Part shown: one piece after another, positions 15,557 through 24,026 of the stretch | Numbering within the stretch: the stretch's first letter is position 1 | Layout of the letters: each line of letters starts with the position of its first letter | Origin: an uncultured Streptococcus sp. | GTDB taxonomy: Bacteria > Bacillota > Bacilli > Lactobacillales > Streptococcaceae | DNA length: 34,795 bases | Direction: 5' to 3' | NCBI GenBank assembly: GCA_934229725.1 | Contig: CAKQDX010000022.1 | Coordinates: 1-34,795, forward strand | The notes under the pieces: generated by a model | Told to the model about the DNA's origin: nothing | Seen by the model: only the letters and a program-made list of their open reading frames with translations | Databases searched by the model: none | Made by a program: the position numbers and the translations under genes

Positions 15557-17011
15557 TTATAGCGTCTCAAGAACTTGATTAATATGTTTAATTGATTTTT
15601 CACGGCCAAGCAAGAAAATAGTATCTGGCAATTCTGGACCGTGCATTTCTCCTGAAACAGCGATACGAATTGGCATGAAGAGGTTCTTCCCTTTAATTCC
15701 TGTTTCTTTTTGAACAGCCTTAATTTGTGGGAAAATATTCTCAGTGACAAATTCATCATCTGACATTGCTTCAAGTTTCGCTTTAAAGGCTTTAAGCACT
15801 GTTGGAACTGTTTCACCAGCCATAAATTCTTTTTCAGCTTCTGTTAATTCTGGGAAATCTTCAAAGAAGAGATCCGTAAGAGGAACAATTTCTTCTGCAG
15901 CTGTCATTTGTGGTTTGTAGAGCTCCACTAATTTTTCAGCTTTGTCTGTCAAACGACCAGCTTCTTCCAAGAAAGGTTTGCAAAGAGCAAAGACCTTATC
16001 GAAATCCGCATTCTTGATGTAGTCATTACTCATCCAATCCAATTTCTTTTGGTCAAAGGCCGCTGGAGACTTACTGAGACGGTTTTCATCAAAGAGTTTA
16101 ATCAACTCTTCACGAGAGAAGATTTCGTCTTCTCCACCAGGATTCCAACCAAGAAGAGCAATGAAGTTAAAGACTGCTTCTGGAAGGTAGCCTTTTTTAC
16201 GATAATCCTCGATAAATTGAAGGGTGTTCGTATCGCGTTTAGACAACTTCTTACCAGTTTCAGAGTTGATAATCAAGGTCATGTGACCAAATTCTGGTGC
16301 TTCCCATCCAAGTGCTTCATAAACCATGAGTTGTTTTGGTGTATTGGCAATGTGGTCATCTCCACGGATAACGTGTGAAATTTGCATATCGTGGTCATCA
16401 ATAACTACCGCAAAGTTGTAAGTTGGGTAACCATCTTTCTTCTGGATAACCCAATCACCACCAATATTACCACCTTCAAATTCGATATCTCCCTTAACGA
16501 TATCATGCCATTTATAAATTCCTGACTCATTAACAGCCAAACGAACTGTTGGAACAATACCTGCCGCTTCACGTTCGGCAATGTAGGCAGCTTTTTCTTC
16601 TTCAGTCATACCAAGAAATTCATTGATATAACGAGGTGTTTCACCAGCAGCTTCTTGACGTTCACGCTCTGCTGCCAATTCTTCTTCAGTCACATATGAC
16701 TTGTAAGCCTTGCCTTCTGCCAAGAGTTGATCAATATATTTTTGATAAAGGGGCAAACGCTCTGATTGACGGTAATTTTCATGTGTCTCTGGACTTTCAT
16801 CCCAGTCAATTCCCAACCAACGCAAGTTATCAAGCTGAGAACGTTCACCATCTTCAACGTGACGTTTACGGTCAGTATCTTCAATACGGATAATGAAAGT
16901 ACCACCATAATGACGTGCATAGAGGTAATTAAACAATGCTGTACGAGCATTACCAATGTGTAAAAGTCCTGTTGGACTTGGTGCGTAACGAACGCGAATA
17001 TCTTTAGCCAA
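15557..17011 (-). CDS. gltX: Glutamyl-tRNA synthetase
   Basis: A class I synthetase that charges tRNA-Glu (and usually tRNA-Gln in streptococci, for later amidation). Its 484 residues are standard. The HIGH-type motif PSPTGLLHIGNARTA occurs near residue 11-25 and the KMSKS-type motif KLSKRD near 254-259. The start is TTG (17009-17011) behind AAAAGGAG. It is monocistronic, with a leader of about 150 nt holding a long hairpin (17050-17105) and its own terminator. Confidence 0.97.
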   Translation of the reverse strand: MAKDIRVRYAPSPTGLLHIGNARTALFNYLYARHYGGTFIIRIEDTDRKRHVEDGERSQLDNLRWLGIDWDESPETHENYRQSERLPLYQKYIDQLLAEGKAYKSYVTEEELAAERERQEAAGETPRYINEFLGMTEEEKAAYIAEREAAGIVPTVRLAVNESGIYKWHDIVKGDIEFEGGNIGGDWVIQKKDGYPTYNFAVVIDDHDMQISHVIRGDDHIANTPKQLMVYEALGWEAPEFGHMTLIINSETGKKLSKRDTNTLQFIEDYRKKGYLPEAVFNFIALLGWNPGGEDEIFSREELIKLFDENRLSKSPAAFDQKKLDWMSNDYIKNADFDKVFALCKPFLEEAGRLTDKAEKLVELYKPQMTAAEEIVPLTDLFFEDFPELTEAEKEFMAGETVPTVLKAFKAKLEAMSDDEFVTENIFPQIKAVQKETGIKGKNLFMPIRIAVSGEMHGPELPDTIFLLGREKSIKHINQVLETL

Positions 17012-17049
17012 GATAAGTCTCCTTTTTATGTTTCATTCTTCAGTCTTTG

Positions 17050-17105
17050 GATACTTCATTAGATTAGAATCTCCCTCAAGAGGCGACTCTAAGATTTCAA
17101 GTATC
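17050..17105 (-). promoter_or_regulatory. Long hairpin in the gltX leader
   Basis: Three nested paired blocks lie on the minus strand: GATACTT/AAGTATC outermost, TTAGAGTC/GATTCTAA, and CCTC/GAGG. No U-tract follows and no T-box UGGNACC core is seen. It ends about 40 bases before the gltX start and may protect or regulate the mRNA. Confidence 0.5.
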
Positions 17106-17182
17106 AGCAGGGAACCCAACCTTTTTTACCTTCACAATAAAGGTTTATAAGCGAGTACCAATCCTTTTTATTATATCACAAT

Positions 17183-17188
17183 CTATAG
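17183..17188 (-). promoter_or_regulatory. gltX promoter (-10)
   Basis: A TATAAT lies on the minus strand within the AT-rich stretch around 17170-17182, ahead of the hairpin leader; the flanking sequence reads GTGATATAATAA. The -35 is poor. Coordinates are approximate to a few bases. Confidence 0.4.
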
Positions 17189-17206
17189 ATGGTTCGAGAA
17201 ATTTTA

Positions 17207-17239
17207 TCAAAAAAACGACCACCTATAGGAAGTCGTTTT
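17207..17239 (-). terminator. Terminator of the oligopeptide-binding protein gene
   Basis: AAAACGAC and GTCGTTTT (17212-17219 with 17232-17239), read on the minus strand, are followed by a run of T, just downstream of the lipoprotein stop. Confidence 0.85.
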
Positions 17240-17246
17240 GTATAGA

Positions 17247-19217
17247 TTACTTAATGTGTTTTTCAAAATCTTTCTGAGCCTTGTCGTTAGATTTTGCTTT
17301 TTCTTTCAACCAATCTTTGTAGGCCGAATCATACTGTTTCTTAGTAACAATATTATCTTGAGATTGGAGATACTTGAAGTAGTAAGTCGAACCTTTATCA
17401 CCTGCTTGAGCATAAGCTCCAGAGAATGGTTTGATACGTGAAATCACAGCTGCAGCCCCATTATAAGTAGTTGTTGGGATATAAAGCGAACTATCTGTCA
17501 ACCATGCTTGAGCTTTGGCATATTTTTCATAACGAGCTGTTAAATTGGTTGTTTCTTTAGAAGCATCGTCAACGAGCTGATCGTATTCTTTAAGACCTAC
17601 TTTTTCAGCTGCTGGGCTATTAGGATTATCATATCCCATAAAGGACTTCGTATTCTCGCTATTAGTAGTCTTCAAGACATCAAGGTAAGTAGATGGATCT
17701 AGATAGTCTGGTTCCCAGGCAACACCAACTGATAAATCCCAATCTTCTGCTGCTGCATTTGCCGCAGAATAAGTGATATTGTAGAAATCATCAGATGACA
17801 TTTGGTGGAGATCGAGTACAACATTATCTTTTCCTAGAGCAGATTCAACAGATTCTTTAAGCGATTGTACTTGATTCACATAAATCTTATTTGTCTGATT
17901 AACAGGAACATCCAAATGAATAGGGAACTGTACTCCTTCTGCTTGAAGAGCTGTTTTAGCTTTAGCAAACTCAGCTTTAGCCTTTTCTGGGTTGTAAAGT
18001 CCGTCTTGACTATCGGCAAGATTCACGCCTGCCCACTCATCACCAAAGGCTGGAAGTTGTTCCATCACCATAGCTCCAAAGTTCTTGCCATCTGCCTGTA
18101 CAAAATCAGGTTTGACAAAGATATTACGGACAGCTGTCTTTCCTGCCTCTTTACCATTCAATTGGGCTGCGTAATTCGTACGATTAATGGCAAAACTCAA
18201 CGATTGACGGAAGTCTTTGTTAAGAAGAGCTGCTTTCGTTGATGACTTTTGTTGATCATTTTCTTTAGAAGTATGACCATAAGTTTGACGATCAATGTTA
18301 ATACCAACACCTTCTACAGCTGCACCAGGTTGTGTGTAGTAGATGTCATCTTTATACTGTTTGGCAACTTTAGAATAATTAGAACTTGTTGGGAATAGAC
18401 GTGCTAGGTTATAGACACCATCCGTGAAATTACGTTCCAAAGATTCTTGGTCTGTCCCATCATCGTAAGTTAACTTAACATTATCAAAGTGAACATTGTC
18501 CTTATCCCAATAATTTTCGTTCTTAATAAACTCAATTGAGGATTTAGTTGTCAAAGACTTAAGAAGGAATGGTCCATTATAAAGAATAGAAGTTGGATCT
18601 GTTGATTTACCAAAGTCTTTCCCTTTAGATTTCAAAAAATCTGCGTTAACAGGCCAAGTCACTGAATAAGTCAACTTGGAATTCCAATAAGGCTCTGGTT
18701 CACTAAGAGTATATTGTAGGGTATGATCATCAATAGCCTTAATCCCTACATCTGCAAAGTTTTTATTATCTCCTGAAACATAGTCATTCAAGCCTTTAAC
18801 AGAGTTTTGCAACAAGTAAATAGCCTCAGATTTTGTATCAGCAGCATGTTTAAGCCCAGTCACAAAGTCCTTGGCTGTCACATCAGCGTATTCTTCACCA
18901 TCTGAAGTGTACCATTTAACACCTTTACGAATCTTATAGGTATAAGTCAAACCATCCTGGGAAACAGACCAACTTTCAGCTACAGATGGTTTAAGGTTCC
19001 CATATTGATCATTCTCAAACAAGCCATCAACACCATTACTAACAGCTGTTGTCATATTTTTCTTATTTGTAGAAACATAATCTAGGGTTGCAGGATCACC
19101 ACCATAAACATAATTATAAGTCTTCCCAGATGTCTTACTTGATGACGAACAAGCTGCCAAAACACCCACAGATAGCAGACCTACGGCCGCCAGCAAAAAT
19201 ACCTTACTTTTTTTCAT
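17247..19217 (-). CDS. Oligopeptide-binding lipoprotein (AmiA/AliA/OppA type)
   Basis: A 656-residue extracellular solute-binding protein of family 5 (SBP_bac_5) that delivers peptides to an Ami/Opp ABC transporter. The lipoprotein signal ends at LAAC (Cys23). Family segments such as DGLFENDQYGNLKPSVAESW and KIRKGVKWYTSDGEEYADVTAKDF are clear. There are no permease or ATPase genes beside it, so it is probably an orphan binding protein sharing the main transporter, as AliA and AliB do in pneumococcus. Peptide import feeds nutrition and Rgg/ComR-type signalling. Two CodY-like boxes overlap its promoter. The exact paralogue name is uncertain. Confidence 0.92.
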   Translation of the reverse strand: MKKSKVFLLAAVGLLSVGVLAACSSSSKTSGKTYNYVYGGDPATLDYVSTNKKNMTTAVSNGVDGLFENDQYGNLKPSVAESWSVSQDGLTYTYKIRKGVKWYTSDGEEYADVTAKDFVTGLKHAADTKSEAIYLLQNSVKGLNDYVSGDNKNFADVGIKAIDDHTLQYTLSEPEPYWNSKLTYSVTWPVNADFLKSKGKDFGKSTDPTSILYNGPFLLKSLTTKSSIEFIKNENYWDKDNVHFDNVKLTYDDGTDQESLERNFTDGVYNLARLFPTSSNYSKVAKQYKDDIYYTQPGAAVEGVGINIDRQTYGHTSKENDQQKSSTKAALLNKDFRQSLSFAINRTNYAAQLNGKEAGKTAVRNIFVKPDFVQADGKNFGAMVMEQLPAFGDEWAGVNLADSQDGLYNPEKAKAEFAKAKTALQAEGVQFPIHLDVPVNQTNKIYVNQVQSLKESVESALGKDNVVLDLHQMSSDDFYNITYSAANAAAEDWDLSVGVAWEPDYLDPSTYLDVLKTTNSENTKSFMGYDNPNSPAAEKVGLKEYDQLVDDASKETTNLTARYEKYAKAQAWLTDSSLYIPTTTYNGAAAVISRIKPFSGAYAQAGDKGSTYYFKYLQSQDNIVTKKQYDSAYKDWLKEKAKSNDKAQKDFEKHIK

Positions 19218-19283
19218 GCATCGTCTCCTTAAATTTGCAATGTCAGAAGTTTAAACATTCAATAATGATGTGTATACGCTTAA

Positions 19284-19292
19284 ATTATACCA
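19284..19292 (-). promoter_or_regulatory. Extended -10 promoter of the oligopeptide-binding gene
   Basis: Minus-strand TGGTATAAT gives a perfect extended -10. The transcript leader is about 60 nt before ATG with AAGGAG. Confidence 0.7.
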
Positions 19293-19327
19293 TAAGTTCG
19301 GAAAATTAAAACTACTTTCTGAATATT
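19293..19327 (-). promoter_or_regulatory. Two CodY-like boxes
   Basis: AATTTTCCGAACTTA (19293-19307) matches the CodY consensus AATTTTCWGAAAATT at 11 of 15 positions, and AATATTCAGAAAGTA (19313-19327) at 12 of 15. They lie directly upstream of, and touching, the extended -10. Repression by CodY in amino-acid-rich conditions is plausible for a peptide uptake gene. Confidence 0.5.
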
Positions 19328-19362
19328 TTTTATTTTCTGTTCATACATATCATTTAAGGCAA

Positions 19363-19387
19363 CAAAAAAACCTATCCTAAGATAGGC
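19363..19387 (-). terminator. Terminator of rplK-rplA
   Basis: CCTATC and GATAGG around a four-base loop (19371-19386), followed on the minus strand by seven T. Confidence 0.85.
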
Positions 19388-19399
19388 TCCTTACTACTC

Positions 19400-20089
19400 T
19401 TACAATGAGTTTGGATCAACTTTGATACCAGCACCTTGTGTAGTAGTGATTGAAAGGTTTGTAATGTAAGCACCTTTCGCTGTAGCTGGTTTAGCTTTTT
19501 GGATAGCATCGTTAAATGCTTTAAAGTTTTCAACCAATTTTTCAGCTTCAAATGAAACTTTACCGATAATAGCTTGTACGTTACCTGCTTTATCAGCACG
19601 GTAAGTGATTTTACCACCTTTAGACTCTTCAACTGCTTTAGCAACGTCCATAGTTACTGTACCAGTCTTAGGGTTTGGCATCAAGTTACGTGGTCCAAGG
19701 ACACGTCCAAGACGACCAACGATTGCCATCATATCTGGTGTTGCAACAACAACGTCAAAGTCAAGCCATCCACCGTTGATTTTAGCAACGAGTTCATCTT
19801 CACCAACGAAGTCAGCACCTGCTGCTTTAGCTTCTTCAGCTTTAGCACCACGAGCAAATACAAGAACACGTTGAGTTTTACCAGTACCGTTTGGCAATAC
19901 CATTGCGCCACGGATTTGTTGGTCAGCTTTTTTAACGTCGATGTTAAGGTTGTATGATACTTCAACAGTAGCATCGAATTTTGCGAAGTTAGTTTCTTGT
20001 GCAAGAGCTACAGCTTCTTCTACGCTGTAAGCTTTTGTGCTGTCGATTTTCTCAAGAGCAGCACGCATTTGTTTGCTTTTTTTAGCCAT
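19400..20089 (-). CDS. rplA: Ribosomal protein uL1
   Basis: A 229-residue L1-stalk protein of the 50S subunit, and in many bacteria a translational repressor of its own operon. Full length, with typical segments such as GTGKTQRVLVFARG, GPRNLMPNPKTGTVT and the C-terminal NLSITTTQGAGIKVD. It is 98 bp downstream of rplK in the same operon, with AAGGAG before the ATG. Confidence 0.98.
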   Translation of the reverse strand: MAKKSKQMRAALEKIDSTKAYSVEEAVALAQETNFAKFDATVEVSYNLNIDVKKADQQIRGAMVLPNGTGKTQRVLVFARGAKAEEAKAAGADFVGEDELVAKINGGWLDFDVVVATPDMMAIVGRLGRVLGPRNLMPNPKTGTVTMDVAKAVEESKGGKITYRADKAGNVQAIIGKVSFEAEKLVENFKAFNDAIQKAKPATAKGAYITNLSITTTQGAGIKVDPNSL

Positions 20090-20187
20090 TTAATTATTTC
20101 TCCTTGTGTAATGTGGTCATAACGACTTTCATCTTCCACGTCACTCAGCGAAGTGAGACGACGTCTGTGGTTTTCTTGTTAACTGAA
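20090..20187 (-). promoter_or_regulatory. Structured rplK-rplA spacer
   Basis: The 98 bases include a hairpin with TCACT/AGTGA (about 20141-20156) and a stretch GGAAGATGAAAGTC just before the rplA ribosome-binding site. It could be an L1 autoregulatory site; the match to known L1 operators is only suggestive. Confidence 0.35.
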
Positions 20188-20613
20188 TTAGTCAGTAACA
20201 GTGAATCCCATTGAACGTGCAGTACCTTCGATCATACGCATAGCTGATTCGATGTTTGCAGCGTTCAAGTCAGGCATTTTAGTTTCAGCAATTTCTTGCA
20301 CTTGTGCACGAGTTACTGAAGCAACTTTAACTGAGTTTGGAGTACCTGAACCTTTTTCAACACCTGCAGCTTTTTTCAAAAGAACAGCAGCTGGTGGTGT
20401 TTTAGTGATGAAATCAAATGATTTATCTTCATACACAGAGATAACAACTGGGATGATCATACCAGCTTGGTCAGCTGTACGAGCGTTAAACTCTTTAGTG
20501 AATCCCATGATGTTGATTCCGGCTTGACCAAGGGCTGGTCCAACTGGTGGAGCTGGAGTCGCTTTACCAGCAGGAATCTGAAGTTTTACGATGTTTTCGA
20601 CTTTTTTAGCCAT
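20188..20613 (-). CDS. rplK: Ribosomal protein uL11
   Basis: A 141-residue protein at the base of the 50S GTPase stalk. Typical starts KLQIPAGKATPAPPVGPALG and GINIMGFTKEFNART are present, and the C-terminal RNA-binding domain ends AMRMIEGTARSMGFTV. It is first gene of the rplK-rplA operon, with an AGGAGG site and a leader that carries small hairpins. Confidence 0.98.
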   Translation of the reverse strand: MAKKVENIVKLQIPAGKATPAPPVGPALGQAGINIMGFTKEFNARTADQAGMIIPVVISVYEDKSFDFITKTPPAAVLLKKAAGVEKGSGTPNSVKVASVTRAQVQEIAETKMPDLNAANIESAMRMIEGTARSMGFTVTD

Positions 20614-20694
20614 TTTGTAATTTCCTCCTATTGTGGTTTTGGCGGTAAGTAAGTTTTGTTACCTCCCACAAGTATGTTTTTACATACCTTATCT

Positions 20695-20722
20695 ATTATA
20701 CAGAAATTCCTTTTAGATGCAA
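20695..20722 (-). promoter_or_regulatory. rplK promoter
   Basis: Minus-strand TTGCAT (20717-20722), a 16-bp spacer and TATAAT (20695-20700). The leader of about 75 nt contains GTATGT/ACATAC and GTGG/CCAC hairpins. Confidence 0.75.
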
Positions 20723-20749
20723 GAAATTCTTATTAAGTTTAGGAAAAAA

Positions 20750-20778
20750 TTTACATAAAGTCCTTTTCGAGGTAAAAT
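20750..20778 (+). promoter_or_regulatory. Promoter placed for a leaderless transcript
   Basis: TTTACA (20750-20755), 17 bp and TAAAAT (20773-20778) end just six bases before the ATG of the next gene, so transcription would start at or near the A of ATG. Confidence 0.6.
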
Positions 20779-20784
20779 AGATTT

Positions 20785-21138
20785 ATGATTCTATATAAAT
20801 TCTTTGCCATAGCATTTTTGATTTTAACACCTATCTTTGCTTTTATTATCCATCGCTTCTTCAGTCTAAAATACCTTGGGCTTAATTTTGCTGATTTAAC
20901 CTTTCCGCTATACTTTATTGAAGTAGTTGCCGTATCAGCACGGTTCTTTACCCATAGTTTTCTGCCATACATCACGATTTTGTTATCCTTGGCAGCTATC
21001 ATTATCACAATTCAGATGTTAAGAAAGACACAATCATTTAAGTTTAAACGGTTCTTTAAATTATTCTGGCGCATCAGTTTCTTCATCACTAGTCTCTTCT
21101 ATTTAGGGACTGTCATTCTTATTTTTATCGTCACTTAG
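20785..21138 (+). CDS. DUF3397-type small membrane protein
   Basis: A 117-residue protein with about four hydrophobic helices (roughly 5-24, 39-58, 60-79, 96-115), resembling the uncharacterised DUF3397 family of streptococci and related Firmicutes. Function is unknown. The only upstream purine-rich site (GAGG) is 12 bases from ATG and lies inside the promoter spacer, so a leaderless mRNA is likely. It is monocistronic with its own terminator and is convergent with the carbonic anhydrase gene. Confidence 0.75.
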   Translation: MILYKFFAIAFLILTPIFAFIIHRFFSLKYLGLNFADLTFPLYFIEVVAVSARFFTHSFLPYITILLSLAAIIITIQMLRKTQSFKFKRFFKLFWRISFFITSLFYLGTVILIFIVT

Positions 21139-21145
21139 ACAATGA

Positions 21146-21182
21146 GACAGACTCAGTACATTTTAGTGTGCTGAGTTTTTTT
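21146..21182 (+). terminator. Terminator of the DUF3397 gene
   Basis: ACTCAG and CTGAGT (21151-21176) with inner pairs, followed by seven T. Confidence 0.85.
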
Positions 21183-21194
21183 GCGTTGAATCAT

Positions 21195-21219
21195 AAAAAG
21201 CAGGCATTTGTGCCTGCTT
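21195..21219 (-). terminator. Terminator of the carbonic anhydrase gene
   Basis: AGCAGGCA and TGCCTGCT around a short loop, followed on the minus strand by TTTTTA. Confidence 0.85.
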
Positions 21220-21231
21220 AACTATTCAGTA

Positions 21232-21729
21232 TTAAGGATTTACTTGGGTCATTCGCCCAGTATCGACATCATAAACCGCACCGGAAATAATGACGTCATC
21301 AGGAATAAGTGGTGACTGACGCAAAATAGCCATATCTTCACGAACACTCTCTTCAACATCAGTGAATGGAAGAAAGTCTTTATCAGACACATCAACACCT
21401 AACTCTTTATTGAGATAAGCTGTAAATTCATCGTTCTTAAAGGTCTGAGCACCGCAATCTGTATGGTGAAGCACTACGATTTCACGTGTTCCCATCTGTT
21501 GTTCAGAAATAACTAAAGAACGAATCATGTCTTCTGTCACACGCCCACCTGCATTACGTAGAATATGGGCATCACCAAGAGCTAAGCCCAAGGCTTGAGC
21601 AACGTGAAGGCGAGAATCCATACAGGTCACAATAGCAACCTTTGTCTTTGGTTTCAAGGGAAGATGGGCTGTCCCATGCAAATCGACATAGGCATTATTG
21701 GCATTGAGAAAGTTTTCAAAATAAGACAT
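21232..21729 (-). CDS. Beta-class carbonic anhydrase
   Basis: Interconverts CO2 and bicarbonate, feeding carboxylations in growth at low CO2. The 165-residue protein has the zinc ligands Cys36, His89 and Cys92 and the catalytic dyad Asp38-Arg40 (CMDSR, HHTDCG). It is of the short beta type common in Firmicutes. It is monocistronic, with an extended -10 promoter (21785-21813) and a hairpin terminator. Confidence 0.93.
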   Translation of the reverse strand: MSYFENFLNANNAYVDLHGTAHLPLKPKTKVAIVTCMDSRLHVAQALGLALGDAHILRNAGGRVTEDMIRSLVISEQQMGTREIVVLHHTDCGAQTFKNDEFTAYLNKELGVDVSDKDFLPFTDVEESVREDMAILRQSPLIPDDVIISGAVYDVDTGRMTQVNP

Positions 21730-21784
21730 AGTAACTCACTTTCTAGTGGACAAATTAGGATAAACATTAAATTATCTAGGTTAT

Positions 21785-21813
21785 ATCTTACCACCTTTTA
21801 AAAACCTTGTCAG
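21785..21813 (-). promoter_or_regulatory. Carbonic anhydrase promoter
   Basis: Minus-strand CTGACA (21808-21813), 17 bp ending in TGG, and TAAGAT (21785-21790). Confidence 0.65.
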
Positions 21814-21830
21814 TTAAATGAATTGCTGAA

Positions 21831-21868
21831 AAAGAAAAACAAGAGTATCACAAAGGTCGGGATACTCT
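21831..21868 (-). terminator. Terminator of the AIM24-family gene
   Basis: AGAGTATC and GATACTCT (21842-21849 with 21861-21868), followed on the minus strand by TTGTTTTTC. Confidence 0.8.
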
Positions 21869-21879
21869 CGTCATTACTA

Positions 21880-22578
21880 TTATGATCGTTTTGGTAAGTA
21901 GCGATTAAGAAGGCCTGCAAAGGTCTGAAGATTGAGACTCTGAACATAAATCTCGCCTGTCCCTCTAAAGGTATTAACAACCCCTTCTCCTGTTCCAATT
22001 GACTGCCAGAAACCATTTTCCAAATGAATATTGTAATCCAGAGACTGACTCCAAGCAACAACATGGGCATTGTCAATAGTCACTTCTTGATTGTTTAGCT
22101 CAATTTTTTTGATGGAGCCGTAAGCATTGGCCAAAAGGGCCCCTTGACCTTGTGTCGTCATCACAAAGAAGCCACCTTGACCACCAAAAAGAGCCTTACC
22201 AACAGACTGGTACTCCATTGTATAGTAGGCCGTACCATCAAGTGCTAGAAAGGCACCATCATTAAGTCGGTACTGCTTTTCACCCAGATACAAAGGAATC
22301 ACCTGACCTGGGGAATCAGGTGCCAAAGCCAAATAACCATTATTGGACTGAGCAACAACCTGAGTAATAAAGCTACTTTCACCCGAAACCATTGAACGCC
22401 CAACTGCTTTCACAAGGCGCCCCAACCCTGAGCCACTAGCATTCAATCTAGTACTCAGGGTTACATTAGGTGTGTGATATACCATACTGCCACGTTGGAT
22501 AAAAACCGTTTCACCTTGATTAAGAGTTAACTCTACCAGTGGGAATTGCATATTGCTGTCTGTGAAAAATTGCATCAT
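21880..22578 (-). CDS. AIM24/TIGR00266-family protein
   Basis: A 232-residue all-beta protein of the AIM24 (TIGR00266) family, whose biochemical role is not established. The repeated glycine-rich beta pattern (VIPLYLGEKQYRLNDGAFLALDG, ALFGGQGGFFVMTTQGQGALLANAYGSI) is characteristic. It has no signal peptide or membrane segment. It starts with tandem ATGs behind AGGGAGG. Its -35 lies inside a perfect cre motif, so CcpA repression during growth on preferred sugars is likely. It follows radA but has its own promoter. Confidence 0.85.
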   Translation of the reverse strand: MMQFFTDSNMQFPLVELTLNQGETVFIQRGSMVYHTPNVTLSTRLNASGSGLGRLVKAVGRSMVSGESSFITQVVAQSNNGYLALAPDSPGQVIPLYLGEKQYRLNDGAFLALDGTAYYTMEYQSVGKALFGGQGGFFVMTTQGQGALLANAYGSIKKIELNNQEVTIDNAHVVAWSQSLDYNIHLENGFWQSIGTGEGVVNTFRGTGEIYVQSLNLQTFAGLLNRYLPKRS

Positions 22579-22602
22579 AAATACCTCCCTATTCTTAAGA
22601 AA

Positions 22603-22631
22603 AGTATAGCATCGAACAGGTGTTTTTGCAA
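22603..22631 (-). promoter_or_regulatory. Promoter of the AIM24-family gene
   Basis: Minus-strand TTGCAA (22626-22631), 17 bp and TATACT (22603-22608). The -35 is part of the cre motif. Confidence 0.75.
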
Positions 22632-22641
22632 ACGCTTACAA
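22626..22641. promoter_or_regulatory. cre (CcpA) site overlapping the -35
   Basis: TTGCAAACGCTTACAA fits the cre consensus WTGNAARCGNWWWCAW at every position and covers the -35 hexamer, the usual arrangement for CcpA repression. Confidence 0.8.
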
Positions 22642-22664
22642 CATATCGCTTGGGGCAAGATTTT

Positions 22665-24026
22665 TTAAGAGAAGACTTTTTTGAGCACTTCTCCTACCGT
22701 TGTGACCCCAACAACCTGGATACCTTCTGGAATTGTCATGCCATGAAGGGAATTTTTAGGAGCATAAATCTTAGTAAAACCTAGTTTAGCAGCTTCATTG
22801 ATGCGTTGCTCAATCCGAGTCACACGGCGAATCTCTCCAGTCAAGCCAATTTCTCCTATAAAGGCTTCTTGGGGATTGGTTGGAAGCTCCTTGTAACTAG
22901 AAGCGATAGCAACGGCAACAGCAAGGTCAATAGCTGGCTCGTCCAATTTGACACCACCGGCTGATTTGAGGTAGGCATCTTGATTCTGAAGAAGAAGTCC
23001 GCAGCGTTTCTCTAAAACAGCCATGATAAGGCTGACACGGTTAAAGTCTAGTCCCGTCGTTGTCCGTTTGGCATTACCAAAGACGGTCGGTGTCACCAAG
23101 GCTTGAACCTCAGCTAAGATAGGTCGGCTACCTTCCATTGTCACAACAATGGCAGAACCTGTGGCTCCGTCTAGGCGTTCCTCTAAGAAAACTTGGCTAG
23201 GATTTAGCACCTCTACCAGACCACCAGACTGCATCTCAAAAATCCCAATCTCATTGGTTGAGCCAAAACGGTTTTTGACTGCTCGTAAAATACGGAAGGT
23301 ATGATGACGTTCCCCCTCAAAATAGAGCACAGTATCCACCATGTGTTCCAACATACGTGGTCCAGCCAGCTGTCCCTCCTTGGTCACATGACCGACGATA
23401 AATGTGGCAATGTTATTGGTTTTGGCAATCTGCATAAGTTCAGCAGTGACTTCACGAACCTGAGATACAGAACCTTGAACGCCAGAAATTTCTGGACTCA
23501 TGATGGTCTGAATAGAGTCGATAATGAGGAAATCGGGTTTTATGGCCTCTACTTGGCTACGAACGGCTTGCATATTGGTCTCAGCATACAGATAAAATTC
23601 ATTATCAATATCACCTAATCGTTCGCTCCGTAATTTGATTTGCTCGGCAGATTCTTCCCCAGATACATAGAGGACAGTTCCCTTGTTAGCCAGCTGTGTT
23701 GACACTTGTAAGAGAAGGGTCGATTTCCCTATCCCTGGGTCCCCTCCAATAAGAACCAGGCTACCTGGAACCACACCGCCACCTAAAACACGGTTAAACT
23801 CATCCATGTCAGTCTTTATGCGGGCATAATTAATTGAAGAGACTTCTTTTAATTTAGTTGGTTTAGACTTTTCACCCGTCAAACTGACACGGGCATTTTT
23901 CACCTCCTGCACTTCAACCTCTTCCTCAAAAGAGGACCAAGAAGAACAGTTGGGGCAACGCCCTAGATATTTGGGTGAATTGTAGCCACATTCTCGACAA
24001 ACAAAAGTTGATTTTTTCTTAGCTAT
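22665..24026 (-). CDS. radA: DNA repair protein RadA
   Basis: RadA (Sms) is a RecA-like helicase that extends D-loops in recombination and transformation. The order is an N-terminal zinc finger (CRECG...CPNC), a RecA-like core with Walker A GGDPGIGKST, the RadA signature KNRFG, and a C-terminal Lon-like domain. Family proteins begin MAKKK; here that position is ATA (24024-24026), seven bases after GGAG and overlapping the TAG stop of the upstream gene. ATC and ATT precede it. The only ordinary start upstream is GTG at 24063-24065, without a ribosome-binding site. I choose ATA; the start is uncertain. Confidence 0.93.
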   Translation of the reverse strand: MAKKKSTFVCRECGYNSPKYLGRCPNCSSWSSFEEEVEVQEVKNARVSLTGEKSKPTKLKEVSSINYARIKTDMDEFNRVLGGGVVPGSLVLIGGDPGIGKSTLLLQVSTQLANKGTVLYVSGEESAEQIKLRSERLGDIDNEFYLYAETNMQAVRSQVEAIKPDFLIIDSIQTIMSPEISGVQGSVSQVREVTAELMQIAKTNNIATFIVGHVTKEGQLAGPRMLEHMVDTVLYFEGERHHTFRILRAVKNRFGSTNEIGIFEMQSGGLVEVLNPSQVFLEERLDGATGSAIVVTMEGSRPILAEVQALVTPTVFGNAKRTTTGLDFNRVSLIMAVLEKRCGLLLQNQDAYLKSAGGVKLDEPAIDLAVAVAIASSYKELPTNPQEAFIGEIGLTGEIRRVTRIEQRINEAAKLGFTKIYAPKNSLHGMTIPEGIQVVGVTTVGEVLKKVFS

